A DNA stretch of 64,000 nucleotides, from assembly GCA_027924585.1 (NCBI GenBank), contig BSBM01000592.1, positions 2,692,501 to 2,756,500 on the forward strand. The letters run 5' to 3'. The DNA is from Larix kaempferi. Taxonomy: Eukaryota > Streptophyta > Pinopsida > Pinales > Pinaceae. The notes beneath the pieces were generated by a model. That model searched no databases and was not told the DNA's origin. It was given only the letters and a program-made list of their open reading frames with translations. How positions within the stretch are numbered: position 1 is the stretch's first letter; each line of letters opens with the position of its first letter. The position numbers and the translations under genes were made by a program. Below, in pieces: positions 20,429 to 30,469 of the stretch.

Positions 20429-21076
20429 TGTTGATGTATATGTAACTTCGGAATGTATTTCACATATATGTATATCGTATTCCTATAGAGATGGTATTAT
20501 TCCTCTATAAGGAAGTGTCGTCATTTATATTGTAAGTGTCGTAACTTATACTTGATGGGTTATTAGACCACCTTGTTTGGGGTCGGCCCTGTATAAGTCA
20601 TGTGGGTCAAAGGGTTATTAGACCACCCTATTGGGGGTCGGCCATGTGGGTCAAAGGGTTATTAGACCACCCTATTGGGGGTCGGCCCACTCAGCATTAT
20701 GTTATGTGGTTAAGTTAGAGCCGACATGAGTTAGGTAAAAAGGCAAGTCAAGTCAAGTATAAATAGAGTGCGGGAGGCACTCTATTTGCTCACTCGCTTC
20801 TCACACATGCTCTCAAGGAGGAGAGGCGCACTTATGGAGGAGGAGGATCTGCTTCTAGGTTATGTCTATCTCTTGGTTGGTTGTATCATTGCTCAATCTA
20901 TCTCTGAGGAAGTTATTGGGGTTTTTCACCTTTATGGTTTTCCCCAAATAAATCTTTGTGTCTCTTGTGTGCTTGCATTATTGTCTCCATGATTGATATG
21001 CTGTAGATATGCTGTACATGTTGTTCTCTCAGTTAAGATCCTAGATCATATTGAAGTAAATTCTGAAAATTTAACA
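20429..21076 (+). repeat. 5' LTR of copia B
   Basis: Starts TGTTGATGTATATG like copia A and C and ends AATTTAACA, but the middle differs. A 44-bp unit beginning CATGTGGGTCAAAGGG is duplicated in tandem (20599 and 20643). It lies next to an older related unit, so GGGTTATTAGACCACC occurs three times. Confidence 0.92.
20758..20787 (+). promoter_or_regulatory. TATA box overlapping a covariant hairpin in the copia B LTR
   Basis: TATAAATAG overlaps the stem AAATAGAGTGC (20761-20771), loop GGGAG, and GCACTCTATTT (20777-20787). Relative to copia A and C, the ATC/GAT pairs have changed to TGC/GCA on both arms, so pairing is kept. The 3' LTR repeats it at 27754-27780. Confidence 0.75.
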
Positions 21077-21088
21077 TGGTATCAGAGC
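21077..21088 (+). other. Primer-binding site of copia B (tRNA-iMet)
   Basis: TGGTATCAGAGC directly follows the 5' LTR. Confidence 0.92.
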
Positions 21089-21426
21089 TAGCCTGAAAGA
21101 AGGCATGATATGGCATGTATGACACTTGTTGCACTAACGATGCTAGGGCTTGATATAGCAAAAACCAGACATAGCACTTTCGCTATAAATCCGTTTTGGC
21201 GAAGTTTTCGGATCTGAAATTGTTACAGGACGAAGCTAAGATCTCCAGGTATCTTGTGTCCAAAGGACAACCTCTAATTCGTTGTACTTTGTGATTTATG
21301 ATCTGTACAATATAGGGTTTCTGCCTCTTCCAGATCTGAGTCAAAATCAGGTGACCTTGGGAAAAAGGTCATAACTTGGGCTAGGAAGCTCCAAATGAAA
21401 TTTCGTGAAAAGTGACAGGTAGTACA

Positions 21427-22165
21427 CAGGCCGAGCTATCTCAGAAAACTTTTTCAGAGGCCTAAGGTCAAACAGTGACACGTGGAAAGCCGTACAAGTT
21501 CGCTCTCCTGTATTATCCCATAAACAGGTCACGTTGCGACACTTGGCATATCTCTCTCTCAGAGAATCCAATTGAGGTCAGACCTGTCAGGATGGAAAGA
21601 TAACAGGCTGAGATATCTCAGAAAACTTTTTCAGAGGCCGAAGGTCAAACAGTGACACGTGGCACGCCGTACAAGTTCGCTCTCCTGTATTATCCCATAA
21701 ACAGGTCACGTTGCAACACTTGGCATATCTCTCTCTCAGAGAATCCAATTGAGGTCAGACCTATCAGGATGGAAAGATAATAGGCCGAGCTATCTCAGAA
21801 AATTTTTTCAAAGGCCGAAGGTCAAACAGTGACACGTGGCACGCCGTACAAGTTTGCTCTCCTGTATTATCCCATAAACAGGTCACGTTGCGACACTTGG
21901 CATATCTCTCTCTCAGAGAATCCAATTGAGGTCAGACCTATCAGAATGGAAAGATAACAGGCCGAGCTATCTCAGAAAACTTTTTCAGAGGCCGAAGGTC
22001 AAACAGTGACACGTGGCACGCCGTACAAGTTCGCTCTCCTGTATTTTCCCAAAACAGGTCACGTTGCGACATTTGGCATAACTCTCTCTCAGAGAATCCA
22101 ATTGAGGTCAGACCTATCAGGATGGAAATTTAACAGGTCAGGCTATCTCAAGAAACTTTTTCAGA
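21427..22165 (+). repeat. 177-bp tandem array in the copia B leader
   Basis: Copies start at 21427, 21604, 21781 and 21958, with a partial fifth at 22134. They are highly similar. Each full copy carries GACACGTGG, a G-box (CACGTG at 21479, 21656, 21833 and 22010). The array lies in the untranslated leader after the primer-binding site. Copia A has no such array in its leader. Confidence 0.9.
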
Positions 22166-22772
22166 CCCTGTGGATCAAAATTTTTGGAGTTACACCAGAA
22201 ACAATCAGGTACATATTTCTGTCAAAACAGAATTATTTTTTGGTACCTTCATTCATGGCTTCCGGAATTTAGGGCTTTGGAGAAAGTTGGAATTTTTGTA
22301 ATCGGAGACCACGGCTGGATGCTACTCATCAAAATAGAAATTTAGAGACCAAGATCAGAATTTTTGGTTGGGCAGAAGGCCGGGCTTGATTAGACCCTAG
22401 TTCGGGACTTTGATCAGAAAAGTGGAAAATTAGGGCTTCTGTAAAAATGGGAATTTTTGAAATCTGTGAACACGACTGGAAGCTCCTCAGAAAAATAGAA
22501 GCTTAGAGATTTGGATCAAACATTTTGATGGGGCAAAAGAGTGGGCTTCATCAAACCCTAGTTCAGGGTCATCACCAGTGAATGCAGAAGTTTCAAAGGC
22601 AAAATTGAGGAGTGAAACTTTGCAGTTTTCAAATTCTGAATATACCAGTTTGATCAGTTCATCAAGGCGCATATTCCTATCCTTTCGGAAGTTTGAAATT
22701 CAAAGTTTGAATTTTTGGGGTCTCTCTGACAAACCCATATCCAGCTCCAGGTCCAGTTCTTGCAAATCAAGT
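22166..22772 (+). other. Rest of the copia B leader
   Basis: Non-coding. The part near 22630-22740 (ATCAGTTCATCAAGGCGCAT and beyond) matches the leader of copia A just before its gag. Confidence 0.65.
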
Positions 22773-22871
22773 GGATTAGGTTGATCCTAGAAGAAGATGG
22801 ATTGGTCACTTGCATAAGTGAAGAAGTTCCTGTTTCAGAGGGAGATGAGGCGAAGGCCTTACATAAGAAGA
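22773..22871 (+). pseudogene. Copia B gag scrap
   Basis: About 30 codons match copia A gag (GLILEENELDSYIKEDIP region). Here they read roughly LILEEDGLVTCISEEVPV then EGDEAKALHKK. The gag start and everything after this segment are missing. Sequence unrelated to copia follows from about 22872. Confidence 0.75.
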
Positions 22872-24412
22872 TTACAAGCGATCTCGACAGGTATGACTCA
22901 TCGAGGTATGTTTTGAGATTTGTTCATAATTAAGTTTATGGTATGTTTGTCTTCATGTTATTACGGTTAGTACAATCTTGATTTTAGATTTGTCGTATCA
23001 CCTTAACAAAATTATGAATGCATGATAAAAGATATTCATTGGTTAGGGTGTTGACACTTTTGATTGTACTAATGCATTATGGTGTTGTATGAGGTTTATG
23101 TTGTCTACTAACATAAAAGGTACACCAAGAAAGAGAAATCATGTTCTACTTCAAGAACATATGATCATGGTGATATGAAGACAAGGATTCATCCATTGTC
23201 ATGGATCACATAGAAGACCTACTTTCGAGGTATGTATAACTTGTTTCTTCAATTGTTAACTTATGAGACATGCAGGTTACTAGCACAAGTCACTGAAGAG
23301 AACCAAAAGACATTATACGGGTATGTTAGACATAACTAGCTAGCATGCTAATCCAGGTATGTTTTTCCTATATCAAGATAGAATCCTACCTGGTGTTAGG
23401 ATCCTATACTGTTGTTGATAATGATTATTCATGAAGGCATAGGTTTGAATAATCATGGTTGTATGCATATTATGTTTCTTATGATTTGACTAACCATAAG
23501 AATCCTTCATAAACCTTGAATGCTAATGCTTATTATTTCTGTTTGAAATGATCATGACTATACATGCTTGAGATTATTGTGTTTTAATAGTATACTAATG
23601 AATGTATGATTTTATATGAGATCACAAGGATAACACAATCATGATACTAATAAGCATGCATAGGGACCAAGGATGAATATGAGTTCAAGAACATGTAATT
23701 CAGGAAGCAAAGATCAAGAGGGAGTACACTCCAGTGATTTATGCAAGGATGCAGATATTCAGAGGGAGTTGACCATCTCTCTACATTCCACAACAGAGAA
23801 GTGTAGAAGAAGCTACTTCAGATTAGGACTCCAATAGCTCCTGCAAGGAAGCAAAGACTCAGAGGGAGTCCACCCAACGAACAAAGAAAGATAAGTATTT
23901 TAATTATCATTTCTTGCATATTTGTTTGTTTAAGTAAAATTGTTCAATGATGTATATGCTCATGTTCCTAGAATTAGGATATGTCTTGTGCATATTAGAA
24001 TAGTTGCATTAATGAACAGTATACTACTAATACACATGGGTAAGTGGCCTATGGCACTGTACAACATTCCATTGCTACTTATCTAGAATGAAACCTCTTT
24101 GCTGACATGTTGGGAGTTGTGCACACTCTTAACAATGTTCTGGTAGAGATTGGAAGGCATCTAGAAAGTTACGGGATATGGATAAATGTTGTATTGAAGC
24201 ATTGGCTAAGATAATTGCATGACTGTATGACATATTTATTTATGTGTAAGAATTTGTTCTGAAAACTATGAGATGTTTTCTAATCATGCAATTTAACCTG
24301 TTGTGTAGGAAAGATCGTATGCCATCTCCTACAAAAGAAGAACTACAACATTTGTTCAGCAACAAATTTATTTATTGAAGATATTGAAGTTCCCAGGATC
24401 TGGGATGAAGAA
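22872..24412 (+). other. Foreign segment in copia B replacing gag-protease-integrase
   Basis: This 1.5-kb stretch has no clear match to the rest of the window. It is AT-rich with no long reading frame. It contains several good plant-type donor sites, AGGTATGT or GGTATGT, near 22911, 23230 and 23356, and a GACATGCAG-type acceptor near 23275. These could bracket short exons such as 23277-23320. A phrase near 23765 (GAGGGAGTTGACC) weakly resembles integrase at 19110. I cannot assign a source gene. Confidence 0.45.
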
Positions 24413-24847
24413 ATGGAATGCCATGATCCATCGATCATGAAGAATGATGTTTGGGATGTAGTCCCAAGATGTGAAGGGAAGTTTGTTATGACTTCCAAAT
24501 GGAACTATCATATCAAGCATGTTGCAGATGGCAGCATTGAGAAATATAAAAGTGATGAAATAGAAGATACACCAGATGGATTCAAGACAGCATGGTGTAG
24601 TCATATATGTGTGCAGAACTTGGTATGGTAGGATAGACAGCTTTCTATCCAGTTTGGGCTTTACCAAGAGTAAAGCGGATTCCAACCTTTACTACAAGGT
24701 TGAGGAAGGCAATCCAGTGATACTACTTTTATATGCAGATAACCTGTTTGTTACAGGTAAAGATAGATTGATTACCGACACGCAGCGGAAGCTTTCTTCC
24801 AAGTTCGAGATGAAGAACTTGGGGATGATGCACTATTTGTTTTTGGC
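24413..24847 (+). pseudogene. Copia B reverse transcriptase with internal deletions
   Basis: SIMKNDVWDVVPR and VMTSKWNYHIKHVADGS match the RT start of copia A and C. The palm from KARFVARGF to about LALAA is deleted. A second deletion removes the DVKTAFLNG to PRTWYGR interval. The catalytic box reads YADNLFVTG instead of YVDDLFVTG, and a frame change follows near 24840. No active RT is possible. Confidence 0.85.
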
Positions 24848-25696
24848 ATGGAAGTGTGGCAGAATGCAGGTGCGATCTTCCTTGGTCAAGGGAAGTACAC
24901 AGTAGATATCCTGAAGAGATTTGGGATGATGGATTGCAAAGCCATGGCCACACCTATGGCATCGAATCTGAAGTTTCTTTGTGATGCTTCATCTGAGCCA
25001 GTTGATGTTTCTATGTATCGTCAGATTATTGGGTCCTTGATGTACCTGACGAACACGAGACCAGATATTTGCTTTGCTGTGAACACATTGAGCCAGTTCC
25101 TGACGGATCCGAGGAGTGTTCACCTGGTTGCTGTAAAGCATGTTCTGAGGTACCTGAAGGGTACAATGGATTATGGGCTCAGATATGAGGCGAATCAAAA
25201 ATTTAACCTGCAGGGTTATGTTGATTCAGATTGGGCTGGCAGTGCTGCAGATAGGAAGAGCACATCTGGGTGTTGCTTCAGTATGGGATCAGGTGTGATC
25301 TCTTGGTTTAGCAGGAAGCAGTCCTGCATAGCACTGAGTACAGCTGAGGCAGCGTATGTTGCAGCCTGTTCAGCTAGTTGTGAGGCAGTATGGCTACGGA
25401 AGCTACTGTCTGAGTTATTTGATCTCCCGTTGGAGGCTACTGGTATCTTCTGTGATAACCAGAGTTGTGTGAAGCTGTCCGAGAACCCAGTGTTTCATGA
25501 CAGGTCGAAACACATAGAGATCAAATATCACTACATCAGGGATATGGTGCAGAGAGGAGCTGTGAAGCTCCTGTATGTTGCGACGGACGAGCAGATTGCA
25601 GATGTGTTGACGAAGCCACTAGCCAGGGTGAAGTTCGAGTACTTCAGAGAGAGGCTTGGCGTTCTTCAGATCGAGGACACTTCGAGGAAGAAGTGA
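24848..25696 (+). CDS. Copia B RT C-terminus and RNase H (open, partial)
   Basis: An uninterrupted 282-codon frame covers the end of RT (ILKRFGMMDCKAM, YLTNTRPDICFAVNTLSQF, LRYLKGTMDYG). It then covers a complete RNase H: YVDSDWAGSAADRKSTSG with the first aspartate, ALSTAEAAYVAA with the glutamate, GIFCDNQSC with the second aspartate, and HIEIKYHYIRD and ADVLTKPLA at the end. This is the best preserved RNase H of the three relatives. Because the RT palm upstream is deleted and frame-shifted, it is a fragment of pol and not an independent gene. Confidence 0.85.
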   Translation: MEVWQNAGAIFLGQGKYTVDILKRFGMMDCKAMATPMASNLKFLCDASSEPVDVSMYRQIIGSLMYLTNTRPDICFAVNTLSQFLTDPRSVHLVAVKHVLRYLKGTMDYGLRYEANQKFNLQGYVDSDWAGSAADRKSTSGCCFSMGSGVISWFSRKQSCIALSTAEAAYVAACSASCEAVWLRKLLSELFDLPLEATGIFCDNQSCVKLSENPVFHDRSKHIEIKYHYIRDMVQRGAVKLLYVATDEQIADVLTKPLARVKFEYFRERLGVLQIEDTSRKK

Positions 25697-27412
25697 TGGA
25701 CACATTTGCTGAAGCCATTCCAAGCATGTTGGAAGGAGGATCCTTCACATGGCTGTGGATGTAAGCGTTGGATGATGAGCATCAGGATGATGTTCTAGTT
25801 TCTGCTGGATATGATCAGTTGGATCATTTTTGTATGTACGCATCATGTTGGATGCTGGATATGATCAGTTAGATCATTTTTGTATGTATGTACGCATCAT
25901 GTTGGATGCTGGATATGATCAGTTGGATCATTTTTGTATGGTGATATGTATCATGTATTTGTATCAGGTGGATACATTGATGATCAGGAGGATCATGTAT
26001 GATGATATGTATCAGGTAGATACTTGGTATGCATCAGGTAGATGCATTGATGATTAGGAGGATCATGTATGATGATATGTATCATGTATTTGTATCAGGT
26101 GGATACATTGTATGATCAGGAGGATCATGTATGATGATATGTATCAGGTAGATACTTGGTATGCATCAGGTAGATGCATTGATGATCAGGATGATCATGG
26201 ATGATGAGCTTCAGGATGTTGCTCCGGATGACATGCAGCAGGATGTTGCAGTGATGATCAGGATGATCATGGATGACGAGCTTCAGGATGTTGCTCCAGA
26301 TGACATGCAGCAGGATGTTGCAGTGATGATGATCAGGATGATCATAGATGACGAGCTTCAGGATGTTGCTCCAGATGACATGCAGCAGGATGTTGCAGTG
26401 ATGATGATCAGGATGATCATGGATGACGAGCTTCAGGATGTTGCTCCAGATGACATGCAGCAGGATGTTGCAGTGATGATGATCAGGATGATCATAGATG
26501 ACGAGCTTCAGGATGTTGCTCCAGATGACATGCAGCAGGATGTTGTAGTGATGATGATCAGGATGATCATGGATACATCAGGATGATGTATGGTGAGTAT
26601 CAGTTTGATACTCTGTGGCCGTGGATCAGGTTGTGCAGATAAGCATGTAATTTGTGCCCTGGGAGATTTGCAGATGGTCTTTCGAGGTTTTGCCTATGGC
26701 ATGTAATTTGTGCCCTGGGACATCTGGCAAATGCTCTTTCGAGGTTTTGCTTGGGAGGACATATAATTTGTGCCCTGGGAGATCTGCAGATAGTCTTTCG
26801 AGGTTTTTCCTATGGCATGTAATTTGTGCCCTGGGATATCTGGCAGATGCTCTTTCGAGGTTTTGTCCTATGGCATGTAATTTGTGCCCTGGGAGATCCG
26901 ATAGGTTGAGCTGTGTGCTCGTAATCAGTCCTGGGATGCTCTTGCGAGGTTTTGCCATGACCACATGTAATTTGTGCCCTGGGAGATCCGATAGGTTGAG
27001 CTGTGTGCTCGTAATCAGTCCTGGGATGCTCTTGCGAGGTTTTGTGGTGAGGTCACATATAATTTGTGCCCTAGGAGATTTGCAGATGGTCTTTCGAGGT
27101 TTTTCCTATGGCATGTAATCTGTGCCCTGGGACATCTGGCAAATGCTCTTTCGAGGTTTTGTGACGCACGTAAAAGTCCTGAGGATTCCACAGTATGGCC
27201 AGTGATGATGAAGACCTGCAGGTGGTGGGCCTACATCCAGTATGAAAAAGGACTGGCTCTATAGAACTTCCTATGACGAGTAGATTCAGAGATTGATTGA
27301 GATAGAAGCAGCAGTGACGATGATGATGACTCGATGACGATTATCTAGTGACGATGATCCAGAGAAGATGACTTGTGCTAGAAGAACTGTGCTGAGAAAT
27401 ACCTTCCTAGTT
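25697..27412 (+). repeat. Minisatellite-rich 3' region of copia B
   Basis: Same order as in copia C: ATGATCAGTTGGATCATTTT units (25810-25940), TATCAGGTGGATAC units (25955-26180), a 72/75-bp array (26181-26586), then CTGGGAGATC..TTTCGAGGTTTTG units (26640-27170). A conserved tail follows, containing ACCTGCAGGTGGTGGGCCTAC without its last base, and it runs to the purine tract at 27413-27421. Open frames in these arrays come from the repeat periods. Confidence 0.82.
26181..26586 (+). repeat. 72/75-bp tandem array, five copies plus a partial
   Basis: Copies start at 26181, 26253, 26328, 26403, 26478 and 26553. The first period is 72 bp and the rest 75 bp, all multiples of three. A frame of 141 codons therefore stays open, encoding repeats of the type MIRMIMDDELQDVAPDDMQ. 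Copia A and C each have a single copy (about 29500 and 11680). Confidence 0.9.
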
Positions 27413-27421
27413 AAGAGGGAG
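27413..27421 (+). other. Polypurine tract of copia B
   Basis: AAGAGGGAG directly precedes the 3' LTR, as in the two relatives. Confidence 0.87.
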
Positions 27422-28069
27422 TGTTGATGTATATGTAACTTCGGAATGTATTTCACATATATGTATATCGTATTCCTATAGAGATGGTATTATTCCTCTA
27501 TAAGGAAGTGTCGTCATTTATATTGTAAGTGTCGTAACTTATACTTGATGGGTTATTAGACCACCTTGTTTGGGGTCGGCCCTGTATAAGTCATGTGGGT
27601 CAAAGGGTTATTAGACCACCCTATTGGGGGTAAGCCATGTGGGTCAAAGGGTTATTAGACCACCCTATTGGGGGTCGTCCCACTCAGCATTATGTTATGT
27701 GGTTAAGTTAGAGCCGACATGAGTTAGGTAAAAAGGCAAGTCAAGTCAAGTATAAATAGAGTGCGGGAGGCACTCTATTTGCTCACTCACTTCTCACACA
27801 TGCTCTCAAGGAGGAGAGGCGCACTTATGGAGGAGGAGGATCTGCTGCTAGGTTATGTCTATCTCTTGGTTGGTTGTATCATTGCTCAATCTATCTCTGA
27901 GGAAGTTATTGGGGTTTTTCACCTTTATGGTTTTCCCCAAATAAATCTTTGTGTCTCTTGTGTGCTTGCATTATTGTCTCCATGATTGATATGCTGTAGA
28001 TATGCTGTACATGTTGTTCTCTCAGTTAAGATCCTAGATCATATTGAAGTAAATTCTGAAAATTTAACA
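27422..28069 (+). repeat. 3' LTR of copia B
   Basis: 648 bp, the same length as the 5' LTR. By eye it differs only by two substitutions in GGGGTAAGCC, one in GGGTCGTCC, one in CACTCACTTC and one in CTGCTGCTAG. It carries the same tandem 44-bp duplication (27592 and 27636). Confidence 0.92.
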
Positions 28070-28074
28070 CAGGA

Positions 28075-29000
28075 GATGACAGATTGATTGTAGTCACAAA
28101 GAGGAAGCTTGTTGTTGAGTTCGATATGAAGAACCTGGGGATGATGCACTGTTTCCTAGGTATGGAGGTGTGGTAGAGTTCAGATGGGATCTTCCTTGGA
28201 CAAGGGAAGTATACTGTAGATATCCTGAAACGGTTCAGGATGATGGATTTCAAGGCCATGGCCACACCTATGGCATCGAATCTGAAGCTTCTTTGTGATG
28301 CTTCATCTGAGCCAGTTGATGTCTCTATGTATCGTCAGATGATTGGGTCCTTGATGTACCTAACGAACACGAGACCATATATTTGCTTTGCGGTGAACAC
28401 ATTGAGCCAGTTCCTGACGGATCCGAGGAGTGTTCACTTGGTTGCTTTAAAGCATATTCTAAGGTACCTGAAGGGTACAGTTGATTATGGGCTCAAGTAT
28501 GAAGCGAATCAAAAGTTTAACCTGCAGGGTTATGTTGATTCAGATTGGGCTGGCAGTGCTGCAGATAGGAAGAGCACATCTGGGTGCTGCTTCAGTATGG
28601 GATCAGGTGTGATCTCTTGGTTTAGCAGGAAGCAGTCTTGTGTAGCATTGAGTACAGCTGAGGCAGAGTGCAGCTTGTTTAGCTAGTTGTGAGGTAGTAT
28701 GGCTACGGAAGCTACTGTTTAAGTTATTTGATCTCCCATTGGATGCTACTGGTATTTTTTGTGATAACCAGAGTTGTGTGAAGCTGTCTGAGAACCCAAT
28801 GTTTCATGATAGGTCGAAACACATAGAGATCAAATATCACTATATCAGGGATATAGTGCAGAGAGGAGATGTGAAGCTCCTGTACATTGCGACGGATGAG
28901 CAGATTGCAGATGTGCTGACGAAGCCACTAGCCAGGGTGAAGTTCAAGTACTTCAAGGAGAGGCTTGGTGTTCTTCAGATTGATGACACTTCGAGGAAGA
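28075..29000 (+). pseudogene. Copia A reverse transcriptase - RNase H, part 2 (after copia B)
   Basis: After the target duplication the copia A frame resumes with GDDRLI. A TAG near 28172 interrupts GMEVW. The frame then runs on through YLTNTRPYICFAV and YVDSDWAGSAADRKSTSG. A small deletion after LSTAEAE (near 28676) shifts the frame. The RNase H end (GIFCDNQSCVKLSENP, HIEIKYHYIRD, ADVLTKPLA) continues in another frame from about 28739. Confidence 0.87.
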
Positions 29001-30460
29001 AGCGATGGACACATTTGCAGAAGCCATTCCAAGCATGTTGGAAGGAGGATCCTTCACATGGCTGTGGATGTAAGCGCTTGATGATGAGCATCAGGACGAT
29101 GCTCCAGTTACTGCTCTGTATATGCATCAGGAGGATGCTGGATATGATCAGTTGGATCATTTATATGTATATGTATGTATGCATCATGTTGGATGTTGGA
29201 TATGATCAGTTGGATCATTTATATGTATATGTATGTACGCATCATGTTGGATGCTGGATATGATCAATTGGATCATTTGTATGTATTTTGTATATGCAAC
29301 ATGTTGGATGCTTGGACCATGTATCTGTATATGTATCAGGTGGATACATTGTATGATCATGTGGATCATGTATATTGATATGTATCATGTATTTGTATTT
29401 GTATCAGGTGGATACACAGTATGATCAGGTGGATCATGTATGATGATATGTATCAGGTAGATACTTGGTATGCATCAATTAGATGCATTGTATGATCATG
29501 GATGACGAGCTTCAGGATGTTGCTCTAGATGATATGCAGCAGGATGTTGTAGTGATGATGATCAGGATGATCATATGTACATCAGGATGATGTATGGTGA
29601 GTATCAGGTTGATACTCTATGGCCGTGGATCAGGTTGTGCAGATGAGCATATAATTTGGCCCTGGGAGATTTGCAGATAGTCTTGCAAGGTTTTGCCTAT
29701 GGCATGTAATTTGGCCTTGGGATATCTGGCAAATGCTCTTTCGAGGTTTTGCTCTAGGAGGACATATAATTTGTCCCTGGGAGATTTGCAGATAGTCTTG
29801 CAAGGTTTTTCCTATGGCATATAATTTGGCCTTGGGATATCTTGCAGATGCTCTTTCGAGGTTTTGTCCTATGGCATATAATCTGTCCCTGGGAGATCCG
29901 ATAGGTTGGGCTATTTTCCCATAATAAGTCCTGGGATGCTCTTGCAAGGTTTTTCCAGGACCACATATAATCTGTCCCTGGGAGATCCTATAGGTAGAGC
30001 TGTGTGCTTGTAACAGCCTGGGATGCTCTTGCAAGGTTTTGTGGTGACCACATATAATCTGTCCCTGGGAGATCCTATAGGTAGAGATGTGTGCTTGTAA
30101 CAACTTGGGATGCTCTTGCAAGGTTTTGTGGTGAGGTCACATATAATATGGCCCTGGGATATCCTATAAGTAGAGTTGTGTGCTCGTAACAGCCTGGGAT
30201 GCTCTTGTAAGGTTTTGTGATGCACGTAATAAGTCCCGAGGATTTCACAGTATGGCCAGTGATGATGAAGACCTGCAGGTGGTGGGCCTACATCCAATAT
30301 GAAAAAGGATTGGCTCTGTAGAACTTCCTATGACGAGTAGAGACAGAGATTGGTTGAGATAGCAGCAACAGTGACGATGATGATGTCGATACATCGATGA
30401 CGATGATCCCGAGAAGAAAACTTGTCTAGCAGAACTGTGTCGAGAAATACCTTCCTAGTT
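29001..30460 (+). repeat. Minisatellite-rich 3' region of copia A
   Basis: Units of the GGATATGATCAGTTGGATCAT type (29140-29290), TATCAGGTGGATAC units (29330-29470), one copy of the 75-bp unit (about 29500-29575), then CTGGGAGATCC..CTTGCAAGGTTTTG units (29650-30220). Long antisense open frames here are repeat artefacts. The purine tract AAGAGGGAG follows at 30461-30469. Confidence 0.82.
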
Positions 30461-30469
30461 AAGAGGGAG

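Larger units (their letters stand above)
20429..28069 (+). mobile_element. Copia B, inserted in the RT of copia A
   Basis: LTRs of 648 bp each (20429-21076 and 27422-28069) differ at only five positions that I can see. The duplication CAGGA (20424-20428 and 28070-28074) is perfect, so this is the youngest insertion in the nest. Internally it has a primer-binding site, a 177-bp tandem array, a scrap of gag, about 1.5 kb of unrelated DNA, an RT with internal deletions, RNase H, and an expanded minisatellite region. It cannot make its own proteins and must have been moved in trans. Confidence 0.93.

Noticed and set aside
1980-21088. tRNA genes suggested by TGGTATCAGAGC matches
   Set aside because: All four sites sit at the inner edge of an LTR and are primer-binding sites; no cloverleaf surrounds them.
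26654-27118. 154-codon open frame in the copia B 3' region
   Set aside because: It is a by-product of tandem repeats with the CTGGGAGATC..TTTCGAGG unit; neighbouring copies in A and C do not keep the frame.
21427-27170. CRISPR-like spaced repeats
   Set aside because: Repeats are direct head-to-tail minisatellites with no unique spacers, within a plant retrotransposon.
29630-30297. Antisense frames of 128 and 163 codons in the copia A 3' region
   Set aside because: Same repeat artefact on the opposite strand; no start context or protein motif.
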